In this document: piece by piece, positions 25,858-34,910 of the stretch
Numbering within the stretch: position 1 is the stretch's first letter
Layout of the letters: every line of letters starts with the position of its first letter
NCBI GenBank assembly: GCA_902799875.1
Contig: CADCCH010000007.1
Coordinates: 1 to 64,000 of the forward strand
Origin: an uncultured Bacteroidales bacterium
GTDB lineage: Bacteria; Bacteroidota; Bacteroidia; Bacteroidales; Paludibacteraceae
Length of the DNA stretch: 64,000 nucleotides
Direction: 5' to 3'
Translations under genes and position numbers: made by a program
The notes under the pieces: generated by a model
What the model was told of the DNA's origin: nothing
Databases searched by the model: none
The model's input: only the letters and a program-made list of their open reading frames with translations

Positions 25858-25888
25858 CAAAATTACTATATTTTTGGGATATAAACAA
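25858..25888 (-). promoter_or_regulatory. Promoter of the 25062 gene
   Basis: On the minus strand TTG (25886-25888) and TAATTTTG (25858-25865) are separated by 20 bases. Confidence 0.7.
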
Positions 25889-25903
25889 GTATATTCTATC
25901 AAA

Positions 25904-25927
25904 AAATGTAGATTTTTTACATTTTAA
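25904..25927 (-). terminator. Terminator after pectate lyase gene
   Basis: On the minus strand AAAATGTA pairs with TACATTTT right after the stop codon, followed by TTTG. Confidence 0.7.
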
Positions 25928-27348
25928 TATAAATTTGCAACTAAAGAGTTAAGATACACCTCTAAATTAGTGTATGGAGGATTTAAAGTTGTTTCTGCAC
26001 CATCGGAAAACAATTCGGGATTTAAACCCTTTAGGCTCTCCCAACTATCAGGCATTCCATCTCCATCTGTATCCTGAAGCGGCTTCTCAGATTTCAGGAC
26101 AGGCCAACCTCCTACGTCAGTTTGAGAATCAATTAAGCCCCCCACAGATCCGTTAGATCCAGTATAGGTATAATTCCCATTTCGTACCTCGTCCACTATA
26201 CGGAGATCTACAGCGTCACGAGATAGCGAACATCCTGCTTTCGTTAGAACAGTCTCAAAAGCCTCTTCTGCTGTTTGCTCTTTCGTCATGGTCGTTAATC
26301 CTTCTGTCCAACGCAATGTTGCTTGTACCTCACTACCACTATGGGTAGCGCCTTTCCAGTTATCATTGGTCACTTCATCATAACCATACATATAGTTACC
26401 AGAAAGATAGAATTTACCCGGATCGATAGTTCCACCAACATACTTGATACAGAAACTATCGCAGGCTACGGTCGGATCCACCAAACGATTCTTGGCTTTG
26501 GTCGCTTCACCAGATTTGTAATAGTTATTGACCATATTGATATGACGGCCACCCGCACCTTTCGTTGTACCTTCTCCGCCATACGTAGAGTTACCTCCCC
26601 AGTTATAGACTACATTATTTACGTAATCAATCGGGCCTGCACAAACGGCGTTCACATAATCATGGTCAAAGCGCGGATTACGGCTATCGTGGTGAGCCAA
26701 CAAGTTATGATGGAACGTGGCATTGGTTCCACCCCAGATGCCACCGTACCCATGTTTACCCTTGCCATGCACCGAATTGCGAAGTGATTCCGTAATGAAA
26801 CAATACTGGAGCGTAAAATCGGTATTGCCATAGCAGCTCACGCACTCATCCGTGCTCCAAGAGAAAGAGCAGTGGTCTATCACGATATCTTTATGACCTA
26901 TGCAGGTAAGTGCATCTCCCTCCACCTGCTTCTCGTCTCCCATCCGGAAACGCAAGAAACGAATGATTACGTTATCGGCATCTATCACTACCGGATATCC
27001 AGAAATACAAATTCCGTTCCCGGGTGCAGATTCGCCAAAGATAGATACGTTTCCTCTCCTTATTGTCAATTCACTCTTCAAATCAATCCGCCCGGAGACC
27101 GTAAAGAGAATGGTTCGCGCTGTCGTTTGAGCAATTGCATGACGCAACGTACCCGGTTTATTGACATCATCTTCCAAAGAAGTGACGTAAATAATCGTTC
27201 CCTTTCTACCACCAGTAGCCTTACTTCCCCCACCTTGTATCCACGCTTCGCCTTCCTGCTGTGGCGCATCGGGTTCCGACTTTTTACTACAAGCTGCCGC
27301 TATAAAAGCGACAGCTATGAGTAAACTGAGATAGAATGATTTATTCAT
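25924..27348 (-). CDS. Pectate lyase family 1 (PL1-like) lipoprotein
   Basis: The 474-residue product has a lipoprotein signal (Cys near residue 20, IAAACSKK), so it is probably on the cell surface. It carries a pectate lyase beta-helix (GTLRHAIAQTTARTILFTVSGRI, IRFLRFRMGD, IVIDHCSFSWSTDECVS) with the calcium/catalytic surroundings GDALTCIGHKDIVIDHCSFSW and SRNPRFDHDYVNAV. The C-terminal segment DTDGDGMPDSWESLKGLNP resembles a calcium-binding thrombospondin-3/dockerin-like loop. The ATG at 27348 starts the lipoprotein signal. It is 4 bases from the SusD gene, in one operon. Confidence 0.9.
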   Translation of the reverse strand: MNKSFYLSLLIAVAFIAAACSKKSEPDAPQQEGEAWIQGGGSKATGGRKGTIIYVTSLEDDVNKPGTLRHAIAQTTARTILFTVSGRIDLKSELTIRRGNVSIFGESAPGNGICISGYPVVIDADNVIIRFLRFRMGDEKQVEGDALTCIGHKDIVIDHCSFSWSTDECVSCYGNTDFTLQYCFITESLRNSVHGKGKHGYGGIWGGTNATFHHNLLAHHDSRNPRFDHDYVNAVCAGPIDYVNNVVYNWGGNSTYGGEGTTKGAGGRHINMVNNYYKSGEATKAKNRLVDPTVACDSFCIKYVGGTIDPGKFYLSGNYMYGYDEVTNDNWKGATHSGSEVQATLRWTEGLTTMTKEQTAEEAFETVLTKAGCSLSRDAVDLRIVDEVRNGNYTYTGSNGSVGGLIDSQTDVGGWPVLKSEKPLQDTDGDGMPDSWESLKGLNPELFSDGAETTLNPPYTNLEVYLNSLVANLY

Positions 27349-27352
27349 ATGA

Positions 27353-29317
27353 TTATTTATAATCGTAGTCATTCCAAAGCTTTCCATTGGAAGTAGCTAA
27401 GTTGCTTTCAAAAATGGGATAGAAATGACGTTTATCAATATCATCCTCATTAATATACAGGCGATAGTCAGGTGGAATGATATGAGCATCGTCTTCACCA
27501 CGGAAGATATTTTTGGCTACCCAACCATCCTCCTTATCAAAGGCAGCAGGACGATTCTTCTCATCTTTCTTCAAGCCCCAAGCTGTCGACCAGTCGATGA
27601 CATAGCATGTATCCACAGTAGCATCTTTTCCTGTGTATAAATAAGAATTATCTATTTTGAACTTATACCAGACGGTATCACCGGTGTTGGCAAAATCACC
27701 TCTGTGGGCATTCAAATCGGCAATGCGCTGTGTAGCGTTTGTCAGAGCCGATTTCAGTTTACCCCACCGTTGGAGATCATACTTGCGGATATACTCTCCT
27801 GCGAACTCAAACTTGCGTTCTTCCATCAGGTTCTCCATATTCAAAGGTTTCGAATCCAGTTTTGCACGCTCACGGATACGATCGAACTGTTTCTGAGGAT
27901 CGATGCCGGTTGTGTTGTCAACCGCCGTCGCAGTGATGCCACCAATTGCAGCCTCACAGAACATTAAAATCACGTCTGCATAGCGGATAATCGGGAAATT
28001 AATACCCTCATCATTTCCGTTTCGTTCACGAACCATCCATTCCACACGATACTTACCGCAATAGAACTCTCCGGCATTTTGAATACGCTGATACAGTCTC
28101 GCCTTGGAAGGATCCATTTCCGGCATAGCTTGATGAATCTTAGCCGTATCACTATTGAAGTCAGAACCGTTGTTAGCAAACCAGCGATATGGAGAAATAG
28201 TCACATCCCGTCTAACATCATTTTTCTCAAAATCATACAACAGCGTAGGCACTAATGTCAAAGCACCATTACTGGAACCCGAGCCATTATTCTTCAATGC
28301 CTTCAAACAGTTATCCACTTTTCCGACATTATAGTTCATCACCTGCCCTCTTTGACCATCTGCAAAAGGAATCTCCCAAATATACTCAGATTTGGAATAT
28401 GTCGTTACATCAGCGCAGAGATTCTTGAAAATCTGACTATAGTCATCTAGTAATTTGCTATCTTCATTTTTGATAATCTGCGCGCAAGACTCCATTGCTT
28501 CCTTGAGCAATTGGGCTCTTAAACTTTCATCTTTCGTATTCAGCTGTACTTTGTAGGGTGCACCACCGCCTTCTTGTATGAAATCAGGACGAAGCGCATA
28601 ACCGGCATAGTTCAGGTCAACACGAGCCAACAATGCTAACGCAGCAGCTTTGCTGGGACGACCAGTATAATCATGTGCTCTACCCGGACATTCAGCAGCC
28701 CAAGGCAACAACTTAGCAGCACGATTTAAGTCCTTGCGGATTTGGTCATAGACAAGATTACGATCATTCTTAGCGATCTCCATTCCCTTCGGATCTTTCG
28801 TAAGCGACTCAAAACGAGGAGGAACATCACCCCATAATTTCACAAGTTCCGAATAAGCAAACGCGCGTAAGAACAACACCTCCCCAAGATAATAGGCGAT
28901 CTGAGCATCGGTAGTATCAGAATAGGCAGCAATACCCTCAATAGCCAAGTTTGCCCGTTCAATCATAATGTTGATACATCCCCACGGGTCTTTACCGGTA
29001 GAGTTAGACAGATCCTTGTTAACAAGAATCATTGAATAAGTCGCGTAAGCGCCTGCTGTAGGATCTTTGACATTGTCCTTGGGACTACGTTCAATATCCG
29101 TATTCAGTCCTTGGAATCCACAAGCTAACCTGTTGCGATAACTTCTATCCACACCAAACTGCTCATAGATAGCGGCAATCGCACTCTCAATACGTTGTGG
29201 ATTACTATAAACATCTTCCATTGAGAGAGAAGAAGGAGATGTCGGTTCAAAGAAATCCTTGCAGGCTGTAATGGAAATCATCACCAAGCCCAAAGCTATA
29301 TATTGAATCTTTTTCAT
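27353..29317 (-). CDS. SusD/RagB-family glycan-binding lipoprotein
   Basis: The 654-residue surface lipoprotein (MISITACKDFFEP, Cys near residue 19) has the SusD N-terminal pattern (SPSSLSMEDVYSNPQRIESAIAAIYEQF) and TPR-type helices (LGEVLFLRAFAYSELVKLWGDVPP). The C-terminal part contains the usual IRYADVILMFCEA and EERKFEFAGEYIRKYDLQRWGKL. It caps the SusC channel and binds oligosaccharide, here probably pectin fragments given the PL1 and GH28 neighbours. It lies between the lyase gene and susC. Confidence 0.95.
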   Translation of the reverse strand: MKKIQYIALGLVMISITACKDFFEPTSPSSLSMEDVYSNPQRIESAIAAIYEQFGVDRSYRNRLACGFQGLNTDIERSPKDNVKDPTAGAYATYSMILVNKDLSNSTGKDPWGCINIMIERANLAIEGIAAYSDTTDAQIAYYLGEVLFLRAFAYSELVKLWGDVPPRFESLTKDPKGMEIAKNDRNLVYDQIRKDLNRAAKLLPWAAECPGRAHDYTGRPSKAAALALLARVDLNYAGYALRPDFIQEGGGAPYKVQLNTKDESLRAQLLKEAMESCAQIIKNEDSKLLDDYSQIFKNLCADVTTYSKSEYIWEIPFADGQRGQVMNYNVGKVDNCLKALKNNGSGSSNGALTLVPTLLYDFEKNDVRRDVTISPYRWFANNGSDFNSDTAKIHQAMPEMDPSKARLYQRIQNAGEFYCGKYRVEWMVRERNGNDEGINFPIIRYADVILMFCEAAIGGITATAVDNTTGIDPQKQFDRIRERAKLDSKPLNMENLMEERKFEFAGEYIRKYDLQRWGKLKSALTNATQRIADLNAHRGDFANTGDTVWYKFKIDNSYLYTGKDATVDTCYVIDWSTAWGLKKDEKNRPAAFDKEDGWVAKNIFRGEDDAHIIPPDYRLYINEDDIDKRHFYPIFESNLATSNGKLWNDYDYK

Positions 29318-29371
29318 ATTAGTACGTTTTAATTATTCCTTATTTATATATACGAAATCATTCATGCAAGA

Positions 29372-32300
29372 TTAGAACTTCAAATTCAATCCGATATTAA
29401 ATCCACGGGATTTCGGATAAGCAGAATAATCTACGCCTATAGCCAATGGATTGATTTTAGAACGCGTGTCCACCTCCGGATCAGCACCCGAGTACTTGGT
29501 TGCACAGAATACATTTGTTGCCTGGAAGAATACACGCAACTGAGTGATCTTTGCTTTTTCAACCCACTTAGGTGCAACCGAATAACCAATCGTTAAGTTG
29601 TTTAGACGCAAATAAGAAGCATCTTCCACAAACTGGTCCGTTAACGCGATATTATCCATAATCGGGTTAGCCATCTTGGCGTTTGCATTATACTCTGCCA
29701 GACGACTTGTCAACAATTCATAATTAGCATAACCGGCAGCATCAACAGGGATGGATTTCGGTATATAGTTACCGTCTCCGTCAAACATAGAATAACGGTT
29801 TCCATATGCAACAGTGTTATTCAAGTTACGCAGTTTTGTACTTCCATAGATGGTAGAGAAATCCAATGCTGTCATATTCATCACTTCGTTACCATAGCTA
29901 TAGGTAAAGTTTGCACTGAAATCTATCTTACCCCATTTATCACCTCCGACAAAGGCCGTTACGTTAAAACCACCATTGAAAAGAGGAAGCGCATTGCCCA
30001 GCACATGTTTGTCCGGAGTGCCATCTTTATCATCATCCACGAGTTTTACCATACCGGGACGCGCCTCGCCCAAAACGGTAGAAATCACTTTACCATCAGC
30101 GCCATACCAATGATCATCTTTATAAGAAGCAAAGTCCGCCGGAGTATACCAACCTTCCGTTTTATAACCATAGAAACGGCCAATAGCCTCACCCGGTTCT
30201 ACCAAAAACTCATTGGATTGTGTTAGATAGTTTCCGCTAAAACACTGCGTTCCCACTTCGTAATCTGTCATTCCACCCAAACTAACCACCTTGTTTTCAT
30301 TAAAGGCGATATTGGCATCCAACGTCAATCCATATGACAAGTCTTTGGACTTATGGTCGAGGATAACACCCTTGATCGAGAATTCGATACCCCGGTTTTG
30401 GGTAGAACCTATATTACGATACTGATTCTTATAACCTCCGACAGACGATTTATACAACAAGATCAAGTCGTTCGTGTTGTTCCAATACAAATCAATTGCA
30501 CCGCTCAAACGCTCATTGAAGAAACCGTAATCGATACCCAAGTTACGAGAAATTGTCGTTTCCCATTTCAAATCAGCATTAGGTGCGATGGCGTCACTAC
30601 CACCCGTGTAAATATACGATGTGGCGAAATGATCATTGTCCACATAAGCACCGCTCAACGGATGAACCAAGAAAGCAGTATTCAGATAACCTGTCTCAAC
30701 CTGGTTATTACCTGCCGTACCGTACGAGAAACGCAATTTCAAGTTGCTCAACCAACTGGAAGCACCTTGCATCCACTCCTCATCCGACATACGCCAAGCA
30801 ACTGCGGCAGACGGGAAGTATCCCCATTGATTGCCTAATGCGAAACGCGTAGAACAATCGGCACGGAAAGTAGCGGTCACATAATAGCGTCCTTTATAGT
30901 CATAGTTGGCACGAGCAAAGAAAGAAAGCATATTGTCCGTGTCATTTATCTTATTCTTGAATGTATGCGCAGCTGCTGCTCCAGTGAAATTAAATACGTT
31001 ATTTCCATCATATACAGCAGGATCATAACCGTAACCATAAAGCGTTTCTAACGAACCCTTATTCCATTGTTGCTCTTCGCCGACCAATAATTCAAAGCTA
31101 TGACTTCCCCATTTATCTTTGTAATTGAACGTATTGGTATTACGTAATTTAGAAGAACGTTGGTCAGTAATAATAATATGACCATAGTTGGTTCCATCAC
31201 CTGCTTCGTCTCCTAATACCTCCTTCATAATGCCAGGGCCTGGTGTATCGCGCGAATAAAAACTCGTCGGTCCATAATAGCGATTTTGATCACGATAACG
31301 TCCCTCATATCCTATCTCCGCACGGAGAGTAAACTTCTTGAGGAAGTTATAGGATGCATATCCCTGTATGTTCCATTTATTGTCTTTTTTGGTTTGATAA
31401 TTATGATTGATAGTGGTAATAGGGTCATACAATGATCCGAAACTATCATAGTCCTCCAAACTCTTTGAATCACGAGCAACCAGAATAACCGGAGTGTAAC
31501 CTACCGCATTACGAACCCTACTTTCGCCCTTGCTACCGGCATCCTCAGAAGGATTGGCTCCAGAGCCGAGCACATCGGTATTTGAGAAACGAGTACTGGT
31601 TCCTATCGTAAAGCCCTTAAAGGGTTTGAACTTCGCCTTAAACGAGATATTGTTTCGAGCGAAATTGCTTCCGTACATAATTCCAGCATCATCAACACGA
31701 TTGTAGGAGAGCAAGAAGTTTGCATTCTTATTACCACCCGAAACACTGATACTATGGTTTGAGGTAAAGCCTTGATGCTCACTATAACCTTCATGATCAT
31801 CGCCGGACAAACTTACGCCCCAAGTTGGTCCAAATGTACGGCGCTGCCAATCAATGGAAGTGGCTTCCTGATCCCAATAATTAAGCAATGTCGCAACCGG
31901 AGTAAGGGTAGCAGACGAAGGTATTTTTCCTTTGTCATCTCTCTTTACTTTCGGATCGAAGTAGAAATTGAAATTGCTACGCAGACCGGACTCCCCTTTG
32001 GTAAGATATGCATACTCGTACTGCATCAGCACATAGTCACGTGCAGACATCATATCATAACTTTTTGCCATCCGCTTCCAACCAACATAGCCGGAATAAT
32101 CAAAATGGAACGTCATTTTATCATCCTCTGTTCCGGAGTCTTTCGTAGTGATAATAATAACACCGTTCGCACCCTGCGCACCGTAGATAGCCGTTGCCGC
32201 AGCATCTTTCAAAACGTCCATCGAAGCAATATCTCCAGGAGCGATATCCGAGATACTTGACACGGGGAAACCATCGACAATATACAACGGTTCGTTGCTC

Positions 32301-32824
32301 TGGGTCAACGAGGTACCACCACGCACACGGATTTTAACATCCGCATCAGCATTACCTTCAGTTGTCGTAACCGATACACCTGCCAATTTACCTTGCAATG
32401 CTTCAGATGCACTCGCTACCGGAATATCCTTCAGTTGCTCAGCACCGACCGAACTAACCGCCGTAACCAAGTCACGTTTCTTGGTCGTACCATAACCGGT
32501 AACCACCACTTCTTCGAGCACTTCGCTGTTCTCACTCAGCACAACGTTCATCACGTCACCGGTGATAGTCAGCTCTTGCGTCTTCATACCGATGTAGGAG
32601 AAGATAAGCACCTTCGCATCATCCGGCACCTCGAGGGTATAATTACCGTCGAAATCCGTCACTGTACCAATCGTGGTACCTTTAACCACCACGGAAGCAG
32701 AGATAATTGTCTCTCCCGTCGGATCCTTCACTGTTCCGGTTACCACACGCGCCTCAACAGCCATGCCCATCAAAAGCAAAGCTGAAAGCATCATGGTACG
32801 GAACAAACTGGAATTCAGTTTCAT
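29372..32824 (-). CDS. SusC/RagA-family TonB-dependent transporter
   Basis: The 1150-residue outer-membrane transporter imports oligosaccharides with SusD. After the signal peptide (LLLMGMAVEA) comes a carboxypeptidase-regulatory-like domain (residues 22-100, GTVKDPTGETIISASVVVKGTTIGTVTD), the SusC plug start LEEVVVTGYGTTKKRDL, the family motif ASMDVLKDAAATAIYGAQGANGVIIITTK, and a long barrel ending GLNLKF with terminal Phe. The ATG at 32824 is chosen for the signal peptide. An inverted repeat at 32923 upstream may be the control site. No sigma/anti-sigma or hybrid sensor gene is in the window. Confidence 0.96.
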   Translation of the reverse strand: MKLNSSLFRTMMLSALLLMGMAVEARVVTGTVKDPTGETIISASVVVKGTTIGTVTDFDGNYTLEVPDDAKVLIFSYIGMKTQELTITGDVMNVVLSENSEVLEEVVVTGYGTTKKRDLVTAVSSVGAEQLKDIPVASASEALQGKLAGVSVTTTEGNADADVKIRVRGGTSLTQSNEPLYIVDGFPVSSISDIAPGDIASMDVLKDAAATAIYGAQGANGVIIITTKDSGTEDDKMTFHFDYSGYVGWKRMAKSYDMMSARDYVLMQYEYAYLTKGESGLRSNFNFYFDPKVKRDDKGKIPSSATLTPVATLLNYWDQEATSIDWQRRTFGPTWGVSLSGDDHEGYSEHQGFTSNHSISVSGGNKNANFLLSYNRVDDAGIMYGSNFARNNISFKAKFKPFKGFTIGTSTRFSNTDVLGSGANPSEDAGSKGESRVRNAVGYTPVILVARDSKSLEDYDSFGSLYDPITTINHNYQTKKDNKWNIQGYASYNFLKKFTLRAEIGYEGRYRDQNRYYGPTSFYSRDTPGPGIMKEVLGDEAGDGTNYGHIIITDQRSSKLRNTNTFNYKDKWGSHSFELLVGEEQQWNKGSLETLYGYGYDPAVYDGNNVFNFTGAAAAHTFKNKINDTDNMLSFFARANYDYKGRYYVTATFRADCSTRFALGNQWGYFPSAAVAWRMSDEEWMQGASSWLSNLKLRFSYGTAGNNQVETGYLNTAFLVHPLSGAYVDNDHFATSYIYTGGSDAIAPNADLKWETTISRNLGIDYGFFNERLSGAIDLYWNNTNDLILLYKSSVGGYKNQYRNIGSTQNRGIEFSIKGVILDHKSKDLSYGLTLDANIAFNENKVVSLGGMTDYEVGTQCFSGNYLTQSNEFLVEPGEAIGRFYGYKTEGWYTPADFASYKDDHWYGADGKVISTVLGEARPGMVKLVDDDKDGTPDKHVLGNALPLFNGGFNVTAFVGGDKWGKIDFSANFTYSYGNEVMNMTALDFSTIYGSTKLRNLNNTVAYGNRYSMFDGDGNYIPKSIPVDAAGYANYELLTSRLAEYNANAKMANPIMDNIALTDQFVEDASYLRLNNLTIGYSVAPKWVEKAKITQLRVFFQATNVFCATKYSGADPEVDTRSKINPLAIGVDYSAYPKSRGFNIGLNLKF

Positions 32825-32922
32825 AAAGAGAATTTGTTTGTTGATATTAAATTTATTTGTTTGTTTTTCCTCCTTAAATACGCACATACGCGTTACAAAT
32901 CGGCTGCAAAGGTACAAAAAAT

Positions 32923-32951
32923 CCGTCAACTTTATGTGGAAAAATTGACGG
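32923..32951 (-). promoter_or_regulatory. Inverted repeat upstream of susC promoter
   Basis: CCGTCAA-N15-TTGACGG is a perfect 7-base inverted repeat just upstream of a minus-strand TACCTTTG (32908-32915), where the -33 box should be but is poor. This suggests an activator-dependent promoter for the pectin operon. Confidence 0.55.
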
Positions 32952-32990
32952 AAATAATACAAAATAGTGCATTTTTGCTAAATCGACTTG

Positions 32991-34910
32991 TCAAAATGGC
33001 TCTTGATAGGTGCAACCTTCTCTCCAACGGGAACATCCGTAGCGTGTATTACCTCGAATGATCAAACCTTGGCGACATACCGGACAGAGCATGCCGGCTT
33101 TGTTCGTCTTCACATCTTTAACCACTCCGGAGGTCATCTCTTTGAGTTCTGCCAAGAAATCCTGTGCCGTATATTCTCCACGCTCTATCTCCCTCAGTTT
33201 CTTCTCCCAAAGACCGGTCAACTCTGCCGATTTGAGTAATGGAGAAATAATCAAATGAATGAGGTTGATGCCTGTTTCTGTGGCACGAAGAGACTTACCT
33301 TGCTTGACGATATATTTGCGTTGATAGAGTTTTTCGATGATGGCCGCACGCGTAGAAGGACGGCCGATACCATTCTCTTTCATCGCCTCGCGCAACTCAT
33401 CATTCTCCACCGTCTTACCGGCTGTCTCCATAGCACGCAAAAGCGTTGCTTCTGTGTAATATTTCGGTGGCGTAGTCGTCTTCTCTTTCAAAACCGGCTC
33501 ATGAGGACCGCTCTCGCCCTTCGTGAAAGCCGGAAGTGATTTGGAATTCTCAGAATTCTCAGAATTCTCAGAGTTTTCTGAATTATCGGAGTCTTCAGCT
33601 CCAAAGACCACGCGCCATCCCGGCTTCAGGACTTCGCGACCGGTCACTTTGAAATCCATCTCACCGGCTTTTGCCAGCACGGTGGTATTGCTCACTTCGC
33701 ACTCCGGATAGAACACCGCGATGAAATGCAGCGCCACCAAATCATACACCTTCTTCTCATCCGCGGACATGTTATCGGGACGCTGTCCGGTCGGGATAAT
33801 AGCATGGTGGTCGGTCACTTTCTTGTTATCAAACACCTTCTTGGACTTCGGCAACTTAGCTCCCAACAGCGGTGCCACTTGCGGAAAATAATCCTTGATT
33901 CCGTTCAAGGTCCCTGGTACTTTCGGATAGATATCATCGCACAGATAGGTCGTATCCACACGCGGATACGTCGTGAGTCGTTTCTCATAGAGCGACTGTA
34001 TCAACTGTAGTGTCTGTTCGGCGGAGAAGCCGTATTTCTTATTGCAATCCACCTGTAAGGAGGTCAAGTCATACAGTTTCGGCGCATTCTCGATACCCTT
34101 CTTCTTCTCCACGCTGGTGATGGTCAGCGGCAGGTCCTTGATGCTGTCCACCAAAGCCTGTCCCTGCTCCTCGCTCGTGATAGCATATTCTCCGTCTTCT
34201 ACGGGAATCTGGGAACTGAAGAGCGTATCGCGGTAATTGGTTTTGAGTTCCCAATACGTACGGGGCACGAAGTTCTCTATCTCTGCCTGCCGTTTGACTA
34301 CCAGCGCGAGGGTCGGTGTCTGCACACGTCCGACGGACAAGACCTGCCTATCGCGCCCGCTCCCGCGTGCGTACCTTATTGTATATGCACGCGTAGCGTT
34401 CATTCCCAATAACCAATCCCCTATCGCGCGCATCATGCCCGCTTCATAGAGATGCTGGTATTCAGATTGATCTTTGAGTTGTTTGAATCCTTCGCGAATC
34501 GCCTCTTCCGTCAGCGAGTTCACCCATAGACGCTTCACCGGACACTTACATCCCGCTTGCTGATACACCCAGCGTTGGATCAATTCTCCTTCCTGACCGG
34601 CATCACCGCAATTAATCACCTCGTCGGCTTGCTCGATCAAACTCTTAATCACATTGAACTGTTTGTGTACGCCCGCATCACCGGACACCTTGATGGAGAA
34701 GCGCGCCGGAATCATCGGCAGCGAACTTAAGTTCCACCCCTTCCACTGCTCCGTATATTCCTGAGGATCCAACAAAGCACACAGATGACCAAACGTCCAG
34801 GTCACCTGATACCCGTTCCCCTCAAAATAGCCGTCATGCTTCTGCTGGGCACCCAGCACATTGGCAATATACGCGCCTACCGAAGGTTTCTCTGCTACAC
34901 AAACAATCAT
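32991..34910 (-). CDS. topB: DNA topoisomerase III
   Basis: The type IA topoisomerase of 639 residues begins MIVCVAEKPSVGAYIANVLG (Toprim domain; CGDAGQEGELIQRWV holds the metal-binding acids). The catalytic Tyr lies in TTYPRVDTTYL near residue 308. The C-terminus has a zinc-ribbon-like CPVCRQG...YGCSRWREGC. Residues about 441-456 are a Ser-Glu-Asn repeat (SENSENSENSENS) from a 9-base DNA repeat, probably a solvent-exposed insertion. The ATG at 34910 overlaps the Wzc-like stop by 4 bases, so topB is coupled to polysaccharide genes. Confidence 0.92.
   Translation of the reverse strand: MIVCVAEKPSVGAYIANVLGAQQKHDGYFEGNGYQVTWTFGHLCALLDPQEYTEQWKGWNLSSLPMIPARFSIKVSGDAGVHKQFNVIKSLIEQADEVINCGDAGQEGELIQRWVYQQAGCKCPVKRLWVNSLTEEAIREGFKQLKDQSEYQHLYEAGMMRAIGDWLLGMNATRAYTIRYARGSGRDRQVLSVGRVQTPTLALVVKRQAEIENFVPRTYWELKTNYRDTLFSSQIPVEDGEYAITSEEQGQALVDSIKDLPLTITSVEKKKGIENAPKLYDLTSLQVDCNKKYGFSAEQTLQLIQSLYEKRLTTYPRVDTTYLCDDIYPKVPGTLNGIKDYFPQVAPLLGAKLPKSKKVFDNKKVTDHHAIIPTGQRPDNMSADEKKVYDLVALHFIAVFYPECEVSNTTVLAKAGEMDFKVTGREVLKPGWRVVFGAEDSDNSENSENSENSENSKSLPAFTKGESGPHEPVLKEKTTTPPKYYTEATLLRAMETAGKTVENDELREAMKENGIGRPSTRAAIIEKLYQRKYIVKQGKSLRATETGINLIHLIISPLLKSAELTGLWEKKLREIERGEYTAQDFLAELKEMTSGVVKDVKTNKAGMLCPVCRQGLIIRGNTRYGCSRWREGCTYQEPF
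33543..33590 (-). repeat. 9-bp coding repeat in topB
   Basis: About five copies of the unit GAATTCTCA, three of them perfect, encode repeated Ser-Glu-Asn triplets. Copy number could vary by slippage without frameshift. Confidence 0.85.
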
